Shown: positions 7,233-15,134, counted from the first letter of the stretch. The stretch is DNA of 22,460 nt from DATEZO01 sp035255485 (GCA_035255485.1 DATEZO010000285.1:1-22460); one strand, 5' to 3'. Notes: a model not told the origin generated them from the sequence alone. Made by a program: numbers and translations.

Positions 7233-9258
7233 GACATTCCGCCAGCGCCTGGCCAGTTACTACGGTTGGTACACCTTCGGATTCATCCTGTTCCTGATCG
7301 CGCTCGTCATTCTGGAAAAAGAGGGCTTGCCGCGCGCCTGGCTCGGCTATCTGTTCATGTTCGCCACCATCGTGCTGTATGCCGGCATCGGCGTGCTGAG
7401 CCGCACTTCCGACGTGTCCGAATACTATGTCGCAGGCCGCCGGGTGCCGGCCATTTTCAACGGCATGGCGACCGCTGCGGACTGGATGTCGGCGGCGAGT
7501 TTCCTGAGCCTGGCCGGCGGCCTGTACCTGCTGGGCTTCGACGGCCTCGCCTATATCATCGGATGGACCGGCGGTTATTGCCTGGTGGCATTGCTGATCG
7601 CCCCCTTTCTGCGCAAGTTCGGACAGTATACGATTCCGGATTTTCTTGCGGCGCGCTACCGGGGCCGCTACGGCGGCAGCGTGGTGCGGATTCTGGCGGT
7701 GATGGCGACAATCATCGTGTCGTTCACGTATGTCGTGGCGCAGATATACGGCGTCGGCCTGATTACCTCGCGCTTTACCGGCGTCGATTTCTCGGTCGGC
7801 ATCTTTCTCGGACTGGCAAGCATCCTGGTATGTTCATTCCTGGGCGGCATGCGTGCGATCACCTGGACCCAGGTAGCGCAGTACATCATCCTGCTGATCG
7901 CCTACATGATTCCGGTGACATGGCTGTCGGTCAAGCATACCGGCGTGCCGATTCCGCAAATTGCCTACGGCTCCGCCCTGTCCAAGCTGAGCGTGCGTGA
8001 AAAGGCGCTCGCGAGCGACCCGCGCGAGCAGGAAGTACGCGCCGTCTTCAAGCAGCGCGCGGACGTATTTGACGCGAAGCTGAAAGGCTTGCCGAAATCC
8101 TGGGATGAAGGCCGCATCGAAGCACAGCACCGGGTCGAACAGCTCAAGCTGGGCAATGCATCGCTGCTCGACATCAAGGCGGCCAGCCGGGAGCTGGCTA
8201 CCTATCCGCAGGATCCGGATGCAGCCCGGCTGAAATGGCTGGAGGCCAAGGCGTATAACCTGGGGCGCTCGGAACCGGTAGTCGCCCACACGACGCCTTT
8301 TCCGGGCAAGGATGACGCGGCGTCGAATGTGAAGCGCAACAATTTCCTGGCACTCGTCTTCTGCCTGATGCTGGGCACCGCGGCGCTGCCGCATATTCTG
8401 GTGCGCTACTACACCACGCCATCGGTGCAGGAAACGCGGATATCGGTATTCTGGACCCTGTTTTTCATCATGCTGCTGTATATCACCATACCGGCGCTGG
8501 CGGTGCTGGTGAAATACGATATCTATACCTCGCTGGTCGGCACCAGCTTTGCCAAACTGCCGGCGTGGGTGTCGTACTGGGCGAATATCGACAAGGTCAA
8601 TCCGCTGGTCAGCATTCTCGACATCAATGGGGATGGCATCGTGCAACTGGCCGAGATCATGCTCGACGGCGACATGGTCGTGCTGGCTACGCCAGAGATT
8701 GCCGGCCTGCCGTATGTCATTTCCGGGCTGGTCGCCGCCGGCGGCCTGGCGGCGGCGCTGTCGACCGCCGATGGGCTGTTGCTGACCATTTCAAATGCGC
8801 TCTCGCACGATATTTATTACAAAACGGTAGACCCGGCAGCATCGACCCAGAAGCGCGTGACGATTTCAAAATTACTGTTGCTGGTGGTGGCGCTGGTCGC
8901 GGCCTATGCCGCGTCACTGAAGCCGGGAGATATCCTGTCGCTGGTTGGCGTCGCGTTTTCGCTGGCCGCGTCGACGCTGTTCCCCGCGCTGGTACTGGGC
9001 GTATTCTGGAAGCGCGCCAATCAGCAAGGCGCGATTGCCGGCATGGTTGCCGGTTTTTCCGTGTTCGTATATTACATGCTGCACACGCTGCCTGCGCTGG
9101 GTGGTTCGCCCTTCAATCAGTGGTTCCAGATTGCACCGGTCTCAGCCGGCGTCTTCGGCGTGCCGGCCGCCTTCCTCGCAACCGTGATCGTCAGCTTGCT
9201 GACCGCGCCGCCGGACGAGCGCACCCAGGCTCTGGTCGAGCATATCCGGACGCCGTGA
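7222..9258 (+). CDS. Sodium:solute symporter (VC_2705 / ActP-like, SSS family) with EF-hand loop
   Basis: A 678-residue transporter of the sodium:solute symporter family. Typical segments are YYVAGRRVPAIFNGMATAAD near residue 70, LGGMRAITWTQVAQYIILL near 208 and the ISGLVAAGGLAAALSTADGL stretch after 490. It is longer than ordinary members because a hydrophilic, charged segment occupies about residues 250-372. A second feature is DINGDGIVQLAE at 467-478, a canonical EF-hand calcium loop (acidic or amide residues at positions 1, 3, 5, Gly at 6, Glu at 12). By comparison with PutP topology, both segments should face the periplasm; this is an inference. The substrate is probably a small carboxylate such as acetate or pyruvate, judged from family and the TctE-type kinase, and is not proven by sequence. 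Confidence 0.92.
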   Translation: MAAKTFRQRLASYYGWYTFGFILFLIALVILEKEGLPRAWLGYLFMFATIVLYAGIGVLSRTSDVSEYYVAGRRVPAIFNGMATAADWMSAASFLSLAGGLYLLGFDGLAYIIGWTGGYCLVALLIAPFLRKFGQYTIPDFLAARYRGRYGGSVVRILAVMATIIVSFTYVVAQIYGVGLITSRFTGVDFSVGIFLGLASILVCSFLGGMRAITWTQVAQYIILLIAYMIPVTWLSVKHTGVPIPQIAYGSALSKLSVREKALASDPREQEVRAVFKQRADVFDAKLKGLPKSWDEGRIEAQHRVEQLKLGNASLLDIKAASRELATYPQDPDAARLKWLEAKAYNLGRSEPVVAHTTPFPGKDDAASNVKRNNFLALVFCLMLGTAALPHILVRYYTTPSVQETRISVFWTLFFIMLLYITIPALAVLVKYDIYTSLVGTSFAKLPAWVSYWANIDKVNPLVSILDINGDGIVQLAEIMLDGDMVVLATPEIAGLPYVISGLVAAGGLAAALSTADGLLLTISNALSHDIYYKTVDPAASTQKRVTISKLLLLVVALVAAYAASLKPGDILSLVGVAFSLAASTLFPALVLGVFWKRANQQGAIAGMVAGFSVFVYYMLHTLPALGGSPFNQWFQIAPVSAGVFGVPAAFLATVIVSLLTAPPDERTQALVEHIRTP

Positions 9259-9267
9259 TGCCGCGGC

Positions 9268-9288
9268 AAGCCGGGACCGGTGGCTTTT
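9268..9288 (+). terminator. Weak intrinsic terminator after the symporter gene
   Basis: AAGCC (9268-9272) can pair with GGCTT (9282-9286), and a run of four T follows the stem. It begins ten bases after the symporter stop. The stem is only 5-6 bp, so efficiency is doubtful. Confidence 0.35.
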
Positions 9289-9336
9289 GACGAGTGGCCT
9301 GCCGCGACAAGGCGATCGATTACCGGAGGAACGGCA

Positions 9337-9363
9337 TTGGGTTCCCGCCTGCGTGGGAACACC
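9337..9363 (-). repeat. REP-like hairpin repeat, copy 3 (diverged)
   Basis: TGGGTTCCCGC (9338-9348) and GTGGGAAC (9353-9360) form the same 8-bp stem as the copies at 425 and 764, with one G.T pair and loop CTGC. It has the same orientation as the copy at 764-790. It is solitary, without a GIY-YIG gene, in the intergenic space between the symporter and purM. Confidence 0.75.
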
Positions 9364-9537
9364 CAACCTCAAAACAGACAGCCGCCTTGCTTGAATATCA
9401 CATTATGCTATGGGGAGTATATGCCAATATATACCAATATTCGCAATGAACATGCGGCAATTTAAAAATACACCTCTATGTATAGCTAACGTCCGGGGCT
9501 TTCCAGAGGCATGGAAATCATGGATCCCAAATGACAT
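9364..9537. other. Gene-free, AT-rich stretch between symporter and purM
   Basis: The whole gap from 9259 to 9595 (337 bases) has no supported gene. It contains a weak terminator, the hairpin repeat at 9337 and the purM palindrome at 9538. The middle, about 9385-9490, is clearly more AT-rich than the neighbouring genes. It contains two tandem 10-base units, ATATGCCAAT (9419-9428) and ATATACCAAT (9429-9438). A 14-codon frame, ATG at 9421 to TAA at 9463-9465, follows a GGGGAG at only three bases distance; it is too short and too poorly spaced to call a gene. The patch may be residue of an old insertion. Confidence 0.5.
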
Positions 9538-9563
9538 CGCCATCCGGCCAGGGCCGGATGGCG
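9538..9563 (-). terminator. Perfect palindrome 3' of purM, possible terminator
   Basis: CGCCATCCGGCC (9538-9549) and GGCCGGATGGCG (9552-9563) are perfect 12-base complements around AG, giving a very stable GC-rich hairpin 32 bases past the purM stop. No T-run follows on the minus strand, so it is not a textbook intrinsic terminator; it may stabilise the 3' end of the purM RNA or bind a protein. Confidence 0.5.
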
Positions 9564-9595
9564 AACACGAACAGAGCCGAAGATAATAGCGACCG

Positions 9596-10639
9596 CTAGA
9601 GCACGATGGTCTGCGCTTCGCCGTCGCGGCGCTCGCGAATCTGGCCGATTTGCATGACGGTCTCGCCCGCCGCCGACAACTGTGCGATCGCGGCATCGGC
9701 ATTTTCCCTGCCGACGATGACCACCATGCCGATGCCGCAATTGAACACGCGGTGCATTTCTGCATCGGCCACGCCGCCGTGCTGCTGCAACCAGGTAAAG
9801 AGCGGCGGCATGCTCCATGCGTCGCGCTGCAATACCGCAGTCAACTTGTCGCTCAGTACGCGCGGCACGTTTTCGACCAGTCCGCCGCCGGTAATATGGA
9901 CCAGGCCCTTGACGTCGAGCGACGTCATCAGCGCCAGCAGCGGTTTCACATAGATACGGGTCGGCTCCAGCAGGACGTCAGCCAGCCGACGTCCGTGGAA
10001 ATCGGCATTGAGGTCGGGCTGCGCGAGCGAGATGATCTTGCGCACCAGCGAATAACCGTTCGAGTGCGCGCCGGAAGACGTCAGGCCCAGCACCACGTCG
10101 CCCGGCGCGATCTTGCTGCCGTCGATCAGCTTCGATTTTTCAACCGCGCCCACCGCGAAGCCGGCCAGGTCGTATTCGCCATCCGGATACATGCTCGGCA
10201 TCTCGGCGGTCTCGCCGCCGATCAGCGCGCAGCCGGCTAGCTCGCAGCCCCTGGCAATGCCCTTGATGACATCGGTTGCCGTCGGTACGTCAAGCTTGCC
10301 GCAGGCGAAATAGTCAAGGAAGAACAGCGGTTCCGCGCCCTGCACCAGGATATCGTTGACGCTCATCGCGACCAGGTCGATGCCGACGGTATCGTGCCGG
10401 TTCAGATGGAACGCGAGCTTGAGCTTGGTGCCGACACCGTCAGTACCGGATACCAGCACCGGCTCCTTGAATTTCTTGCTGACTTCGAACAGCGCGCCAA
10501 AGCCGCCGATGCCGCCCATGACGCCTTCGCGCATGGTGCGCCTGGCAAACGGTTTGATCGCTTCAACCAGGGCATCGCCTGCGTCGATGTCGACACCGGC
10601 ATCGCGATAGGAAAGGGAAACATCGGAAGAGGAGCTCAT
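9596..10639 (-). CDS. purM: Phosphoribosylformylglycinamidine cyclo-ligase (AIR synthetase)
   Basis: A 347-residue PurM, which closes the imidazole ring in purine synthesis: FGAM plus ATP gives AIR. The family signatures are all present: YRDAGVDIDAGDALV at the start, the ATP/FGAM-binding loop GTDGVGTK at residues 65-72, then GGETAEMPSMYPDGEYDLAG, LTSSGAHSNGYSLVRK and ITGGGLVENVPRV. Length is normal for the family (E. coli 345). Translation starts at the ATG ending at 10639; no strong Shine-Dalgarno is seen. The gene is divergent from the perM-like transporter gene with a 97-base spacer, a pairing commonly seen in betaproteobacteria. Confidence 0.98.
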   Translation of the reverse strand: MSSSSDVSLSYRDAGVDIDAGDALVEAIKPFARRTMREGVMGGIGGFGALFEVSKKFKEPVLVSGTDGVGTKLKLAFHLNRHDTVGIDLVAMSVNDILVQGAEPLFFLDYFACGKLDVPTATDVIKGIARGCELAGCALIGGETAEMPSMYPDGEYDLAGFAVGAVEKSKLIDGSKIAPGDVVLGLTSSGAHSNGYSLVRKIISLAQPDLNADFHGRRLADVLLEPTRIYVKPLLALMTSLDVKGLVHITGGGLVENVPRVLSDKLTAVLQRDAWSMPPLFTWLQQHGGVADAEMHRVFNCGIGMVVIVGRENADAAIAQLSAAGETVMQIGQIRERRDGEAQTIVL

Positions 10640-10679
10640 GGTCTGATAGGGGCGAGAGGCGGTAAAATAGATGATTGGA

Positions 10680-10692
10680 TCGGATAATCCGA
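10680..10692. promoter_or_regulatory. Inverted repeat in the purM/perM divergent promoter region
   Basis: TCGGAT (10680-10685) and ATCCGA (10687-10692) are perfect complements around a single base, in the 97-base spacer between the two divergent genes. The palindromic form suggests an operator, but it does not match the E. coli PurR consensus and no regulator can be named. Confidence 0.35.
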
Positions 10693-10736
10693 TAAAACCG
10701 GTATTTTAACAAATCGACCTTCCATCCCGCGCTTCC

Positions 10737-11822
10737 ATGCCGTTTTCTTTTACTCCGGAGCAGAAACAGACCTGGCTTTGGCTCGCGGTCGCGCTCGCAA
10801 TCGGTGCATTGCTGATATTGCTCGGGCCGGTATTGACGCCATTTATCGCCGCAGCCATCCTGGCCTATGCGCTCAATCCCGCAGCCGATTGGCTGGCGTC
10901 CCGCCGGATCGGCAGGTTCACGACCCCACGCTCGCTCGCCGTGATCGTCGTCATGCTGTTGCTGCTGGCAGCGATCCTGGCATTATTCGTCATCGTGGTG
11001 CCGGTGCTGCAGCAGGAAATTCCACTGCTGCAGGAACAGGTCCCGCATTTTCTCAGCCGGCTCAACCAGACGCTCGGCCCCTGGCTGCGCAAGTTCGGGA
11101 TCGAAGTGCGGCTGGATATCGTCGGTATCGAAACCATGCTGTCGCAACAGATCGCCGCCAGCGGCGATGCGCTGTGGAGAGCGGTATTGTCTTCGGTCAA
11201 GGTCGGCGGCATCGCCGTACTCGGATGGATCGGCATGTTTGTACTGATTCCGGTCGTGCTGTTTTATTTGCTGCTCGACTGGCATGCCCTGCTGATGCGC
11301 ATCCAGAATACCGTGCCGCGTCGCTGGGTCGAGCGCACCATCAAACTGGGACATGAAGTCAACCACCTGCTGGCCCAGTATCTGCGCGGCCAGCTATCCG
11401 TCATGCTGGCACTGGCGGTGTATTATTCGGCAGCGCTGGCGCTGGCCGGATTCGACGTGGCGCTTCCGGTCGGCATTCTGACCGGTGTGCTGGTATTCAT
11501 TCCCTATCTGGGATTCGGACTGGGGCTGGCCCTTGCACTGATTGCGGCGGCCTTGCAATTCGACGGACTGTATGGCTTGATGGCCGTTGCCGGCATTTAT
11601 GGTGCCGGCCAGATTCTCGAAGGCTTTTTTTTAACGCCGCGCCTGGTCGGCGAGCGCATCGGCCTGCATCCGCTGGTCGTGATTTTTGCGTTGCTTGCAT
11701 TCGGCCAGTTATTCGGTTTCGCCGGCGTGCTACTGGCGCTGCCCGCTTCCGCAGTGGTTTCGGTCGCTGTCAGGCATGTGCGGGCACATTACCTGGACAG
11801 CAGTTTTTACAATCAGCCATGA
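10737..11822 (+). CDS. AI-2E family transporter (PerM/TqsA-like membrane protein)
   Basis: A 361-residue polytopic membrane protein of the AI-2E exporter family (UPF0118). Two hydrophobic helices are close together at the N-terminus (LWLAVALAIGALLILLGPVL and FIAAAILAYALNPAADWLA). A third leads into an amphipathic middle domain containing LQEQVPHFLSRLNQTLGPWL. The C-terminal half has the family motifs LLAQYLRGQLSVMLAL, IPYLGFGLGLALAL and LTPRLVGERIGLHPLVVI. Some family members export autoinducer-2 and others are Na+/H+ or unknown transporters, so the substrate is unknown here. The stop is ten bases before hda; the purM | perM-hda arrangement is recurrent in Burkholderiales and probably gives one transcript with the genes downstream. 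Confidence 0.9.
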   Translation: MPFSFTPEQKQTWLWLAVALAIGALLILLGPVLTPFIAAAILAYALNPAADWLASRRIGRFTTPRSLAVIVVMLLLLAAILALFVIVVPVLQQEIPLLQEQVPHFLSRLNQTLGPWLRKFGIEVRLDIVGIETMLSQQIAASGDALWRAVLSSVKVGGIAVLGWIGMFVLIPVVLFYLLLDWHALLMRIQNTVPRRWVERTIKLGHEVNHLLAQYLRGQLSVMLALAVYYSAALALAGFDVALPVGILTGVLVFIPYLGFGLGLALALIAAALQFDGLYGLMAVAGIYGAGQILEGFFLTPRLVGERIGLHPLVVIFALLAFGQLFGFAGVLLALPASAVVSVAVRHVRAHYLDSSFYNQP

Positions 11823-11832
11823 AGAATCAAGC

Positions 11833-12516
11833 ATGAGGCAGCTGGTGTTGGACCTGGGCGCGGAAAAGCCGCAGACCCTTGCCACGTTCGTGATCGGGCA
11901 AAACGAGGAATTGGCGCAATTGCTGCGGCGGCTGGCCGAGCGCGATACCATCACGCTGAGCCAGCGCTTCGTGTATTTGTGGGGCGAAGCGGGCGCTGGA
12001 AAAAGCCATCTGCTGCATGCGCTGGCAGCACTGCCCGGCGCACGCCATATTGCCGCCGACGCGCCCGCCGACGCATTCCTGTATGCGCCCGATGTATCGG
12101 CCTATCTGCTGGACGACTGCGACCGGCTTTCCGCCGACCATCAGATTGCAGCCTTTTCGCTTTTTAATCAGGTGCGGGAAAATGGCAGCGTACTGGTTGC
12201 GGCGGGCGCCCTGCCGCCAGCCGCAATCAAGGTGCGCGAGGATTTGCGCACCCGCCTCGGCTGGGGACTGATTTACCAGGTGCATGGACTGACCGATGAT
12301 GAAAAAATCGCGGCGCTGACCCAGGCGGCGCAGGCACGTGGCCTTTCGCTATCGCCGGGCGTGTTACCCTATTTGATTACGCATTTTCGGCGCGACATGC
12401 CGTCGTTGTCGGCAATGCTCGATGCGCTGGATCAGTATTCACTGGAAACGCAACGGCCGATCACCTTGCCGCTGCTGCGGGATTTGCTGCAATTGGAAGC
12501 GGAACGGAAAGCATGA
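11833..12516 (+). CDS. hda: DnaA regulatory inactivator Hda
   Basis: A 227-residue AAA+ protein, homologous to the DnaA ATPase domain. With the DNA-loaded sliding clamp, Hda stimulates ATP hydrolysis by DnaA and so prevents re-initiation of replication. The N-terminal QLVLDL (residues 3-8) is the expected clamp-binding motif. Walker A is GEAGAGKSHL (51-60) and the Walker B-like segment is LLDDCDRL (92-99). The sensor-2 region RRDMPSLSAMLDALD is near the C-terminus. The ATG at 11833 was chosen over further upstream frame because it places the clamp motif at the very N-terminus, as in E. coli. It overlaps the next gene by four bases (ATGA). Confidence 0.93.
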   Translation: MRQLVLDLGAEKPQTLATFVIGQNEELAQLLRRLAERDTITLSQRFVYLWGEAGAGKSHLLHALAALPGARHIAADAPADAFLYAPDVSAYLLDDCDRLSADHQIAAFSLFNQVRENGSVLVAAGALPPAAIKVREDLRTRLGWGLIYQVHGLTDDEKIAALTQAAQARGLSLSPGVLPYLITHFRRDMPSLSAMLDALDQYSLETQRPITLPLLRDLLQLEAERKA

Positions 12517-13196
12517 CGCAAACGATCAATCTGGCCTTGTTCGACCTCGACTATACCCTGCTGCCGCTCGATTCCGATTACGAGTGGGGTCAATTCCTGG
12601 CGCGGCTTGGCGCAGTGGAGGCGGCATCCTTTGAAAAGCGCAATGCTGAATTCTTTGCCCAGTACGAGGCCGGCACGCTCGATCCGCTGGAATATCTCGA
12701 CTTTGCGTTCGGCACGCTGGCACGGTTTCCACGCAAGCAACTGGACGCGTGGCATCGGCAATTCATGGAAGAAGTCATTCATCCGGCGATTTTGCCGGCA
12801 GCGCGCGCCCTGGTGCAAAAACACCGGGATGCCGGCGACCTGATGGCGATCATTACCGCCACCAATCAGTTCGTCACGGCGCCGATCGCCGAAGCATTCG
12901 GCGTACATCACTTGATCGCAGCTGAACCCGAACTGACGACCGACGGAGAAATCACCGGCAAGACGATCGGCATTCCGCCGTACGGCCCAGGGAAAGTGAC
13001 CAATGTGCACGCATGGCTGGCCAGCTTGGGGAAAACCCTGGGCGACTTCGGGCAAAGTCATTTTTACAGCGATTCGCAAAACGATATTCCCCTGCTTTCG
13101 GCCGTTACACACCCGGTCGCCACCAATCCCAACACCAGGCTCGCCGCGCATGCGCATGCGCACGGCTGGCCCATTCTGAATCTGTTCGATGATTAA
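12513..13196 (+). CDS. HAD-IB family phosphatase (SerB/CicA-like)
   Basis: A 227-residue haloacid-dehalogenase-type hydrolase. Motif I is FDLDYTLLPLDSDYEWG with the nucleophile Asp11 and the acid/base Asp13. The motif II Thr is in AIITATNQFVTAPIAEAFG, Lys of motif III is in YGPGKV, and motif IV is YSDSQNDIPLL. This matches the subfamily IB group that includes CicA-like and SerB-like phosphatases; the exact phosphate ester cannot be told from sequence. It overlaps hda by four bases and pcnB by eight, so the three are surely co-translated. Such a HAD gene between hda and pcnB is a recurrent arrangement in this bacterial group. Confidence 0.9.
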   Translation: MTQTINLALFDLDYTLLPLDSDYEWGQFLARLGAVEAASFEKRNAEFFAQYEAGTLDPLEYLDFAFGTLARFPRKQLDAWHRQFMEEVIHPAILPAARALVQKHRDAGDLMAIITATNQFVTAPIAEAFGVHHLIAAEPELTTDGEITGKTIGIPPYGPGKVTNVHAWLASLGKTLGDFGQSHFYSDSQNDIPLLSAVTHPVATNPNTRLAAHAHAHGWPILNLFDD

Positions 13197-14553
13197 AAAG
13201 TTTATCCGCCGCATCCTGGGTGTAAGAAAGCCAGTCGACTTCAGCAAGCCCGTCATTCTTGGCCCGAAGAAGCATGGCATCGATCCGCAACTGCTATCGC
13301 CTAACGCGGTGCGCGTGACGCAGACCCTGCAGGAAGCGGGCTTCAAGGCATTCATCGTCGGCGGCGCGGTGCGCGACCTGCTGCTGGGACACAAGCCGAA
13401 GGATTTCGACATCGCGACCAACGCTACGCCGGATCAGGTCAAGCGACTGTTCCGGCGCGCTTTCATCATCGGCCGGCGGTTCCAGATCGTGCATGTCATG
13501 CTGGGTTCGGAGCAACTGGAAGTCACCACCTTCCGCGGCGCGTCATCGGATGGTGCGCCAAAAGATGAGCATGGCCGCGTGCTGCGCGACAACACGTTCG
13601 GCGAACAGCACGAAGACGCGGTGCGGCGCGATTTCACCATCAACGCGATGTACTACGATCCGGCTACGCAAAGCGTGCTGGACTACCATGGCGGCATCGC
13701 CGATATCCGCAACAAGATGCTGCGCATCATTGGCCTGCCCGAAGCGCGCTATCGGGAAGACCCGGTGCGCCTGTTGCGCGTGGTGCGCTTCGCCGCCAAG
13801 CTGAATTTCACGATTGATCCGGATACACGCGCACCGATCCAGGTGATGGCGCCGTTGATCAATAATGTTCCTGCCGCGCGCGTGTTCGATGAAATGCTGA
13901 AGCTCCTGATGAGCGGCCATGCACTGGCCTGTCTGCAGCAACTGCGCAAGGAAGGCTTGCATCACGGCCTGCTACCGCTGCTGGATGTCGTACTGGAGCA
14001 GCCGCTGGGGGAGCGCTTCATCACCCTGGCGCTGGCAAATACCGACCAGCGCGTCCTGCAGGGCAAGCCGGTATCGCCCGGTTTCCTGTTTGCGGCATTG
14101 CTGTGGCATCAGGTACTTGAAAAATGGGCCGCTTATCAGGCCGCCGGGGAATATCCGATTCCGGCGCTGCACCTGGCGGCAGATGATGTGCTGATGACGC
14201 AAACTGACAAACTTGCGCTGCAGCGCAAGATCGCTTCCGACATGCGCGACATCTGGGCCATGCAACCACGCTTCGAGCGCCGCACCGGCAAGTCGCCGTA
14301 CAAATTACTGGAAAACCTGCGCTGGCGCGCCGGTTACGACTTTTTGCTGCTGCGCTGCGCATCGGGCGAGATCGACAAGGAAATCGGCGAATGGTGGACT
14401 GCGTTTGCGGAAGCGGACGGCCCTGGCCGCGAAGCGCTGCTGGCGAAAAAAGGAAAACCTGCCAATCACAATGCGCCGGCAAAAAAACGTGCGCGCCGGC
14501 GCGGCGGCCGCGGCAAGGAGCCAAGTTCCGGAGCGACAGAAAGCAGTCAGTAA
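13189..14553 (+). CDS. pcnB: Poly(A) polymerase I
   Basis: A 454-residue class II nucleotidyltransferase that adds 3' poly(A) tails to RNA and so promotes RNA decay. The catalytic core has FIVGGAVRDLLLGHKPKDFD followed by IATNATPDQV, with the metal-binding pair Asp72 and Asp74. RRAFIIGRRFQIVHV and RRDFTINAMYYDP are also visible. The last two distinguish poly(A) polymerase from CCA-adding enzyme in proteobacteria. The following helical domain contains REDPVRLLRVVRFAAKLNF. The C-terminal tail is strongly basic (KKRARRRGGRGK), as in known PcnB, and probably binds RNA. It starts inside the HAD gene and ends two bases before folK. Confidence 0.96.
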   Translation: MIKKFIRRILGVRKPVDFSKPVILGPKKHGIDPQLLSPNAVRVTQTLQEAGFKAFIVGGAVRDLLLGHKPKDFDIATNATPDQVKRLFRRAFIIGRRFQIVHVMLGSEQLEVTTFRGASSDGAPKDEHGRVLRDNTFGEQHEDAVRRDFTINAMYYDPATQSVLDYHGGIADIRNKMLRIIGLPEARYREDPVRLLRVVRFAAKLNFTIDPDTRAPIQVMAPLINNVPAARVFDEMLKLLMSGHALACLQQLRKEGLHHGLLPLLDVVLEQPLGERFITLALANTDQRVLQGKPVSPGFLFAALLWHQVLEKWAAYQAAGEYPIPALHLAADDVLMTQTDKLALQRKIASDMRDIWAMQPRFERRTGKSPYKLLENLRWRAGYDFLLLRCASGEIDKEIGEWWTAFAEADGPGREALLAKKGKPANHNAPAKKRARRRGGRGKEPSSGATESSQ

Positions 14554-14555
14554 TC

Positions 14556-15041
14556 ATGCCCACCGTGACAGCGTACATCGGCATCGGCGCAAACCTGGGC
14601 GATGCGCACGGCGCCGTACGGAATGCCATTGCCCAACTGGGACAGTTGCGCGCCACGCGGCTCACGGCGCAATCAAGCCTGTTTTGCAGCGCCCCCATCG
14701 ATGCGCAGGGCAACGATTACATCAATGCGGTTGCCCGCATCGACACGCAATTAAGCGCATTGCAATTATTGCACCAACTGCAAGCGCTGGAACACGCGGC
14801 CGGGCGCGAGCGCCCGTATCCGAATGCGCCGCGCACGCTTGATCTGGACCTGCTGCTTTACGGCGCGCAACAAATCAGCTCAAGCGCGCTGATCGTACCG
14901 CATCCACGCATGACGCAGCGCGCATTCGTGCTGATCCCGCTGCTGCAAATCGATCCGCTGATTGCCATTCCCGGCAGCGGTCCGGCACATTGGTTCGTGC
15001 CGGCACTGGCCGATCAGGCAATCCGGAAAGTGGCAGATTGA
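14556..15041 (+). CDS. folK: 2-amino-4-hydroxy-6-hydroxymethyldihydropteridine pyrophosphokinase (HPPK)
   Basis: A 161-residue HPPK, which transfers pyrophosphate from ATP to 6-hydroxymethyl-dihydropterin in folate synthesis. The start AYIGIGANLGDAHGAVRNAI is typical. The magnesium-binding pair is Asp96 and Asp98 within PRTLDLDLLLYG, and VPHPRMTQRAFVLIPLL is the substrate-side motif. The frame is open upstream, but the ATG at 14556, two bases after the pcnB stop, gives the family length. The pcnB-folK pairing is common in proteobacteria. It is the last gene of the tightly packed run starting at the perM-like gene. Confidence 0.96.
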   Translation: MPTVTAYIGIGANLGDAHGAVRNAIAQLGQLRATRLTAQSSLFCSAPIDAQGNDYINAVARIDTQLSALQLLHQLQALEHAAGRERPYPNAPRTLDLDLLLYGAQQISSSALIVPHPRMTQRAFVLIPLLQIDPLIAIPGSGPAHWFVPALADQAIRKVAD

Positions 15042-15134
15042 CATTGCCGCAACGCCATTGATCGCGCGGCATGGCATCCTCCGGCATTTAACGATATCCT
15101 CTGCACTTTCTCGCATTGATCTGCGCTCGCCGCC

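Noticed and set aside
7834..8646. 270-codon minus-strand frame within the symporter gene
   Set aside because: Shadow of the symporter's insert region; no motif and no ribosome-binding site.
9421..9465. 14-codon small gene after GGGGAG
   Set aside because: The spacing to the start is only three bases and the peptide is featureless; kept only as a note in the gap description.
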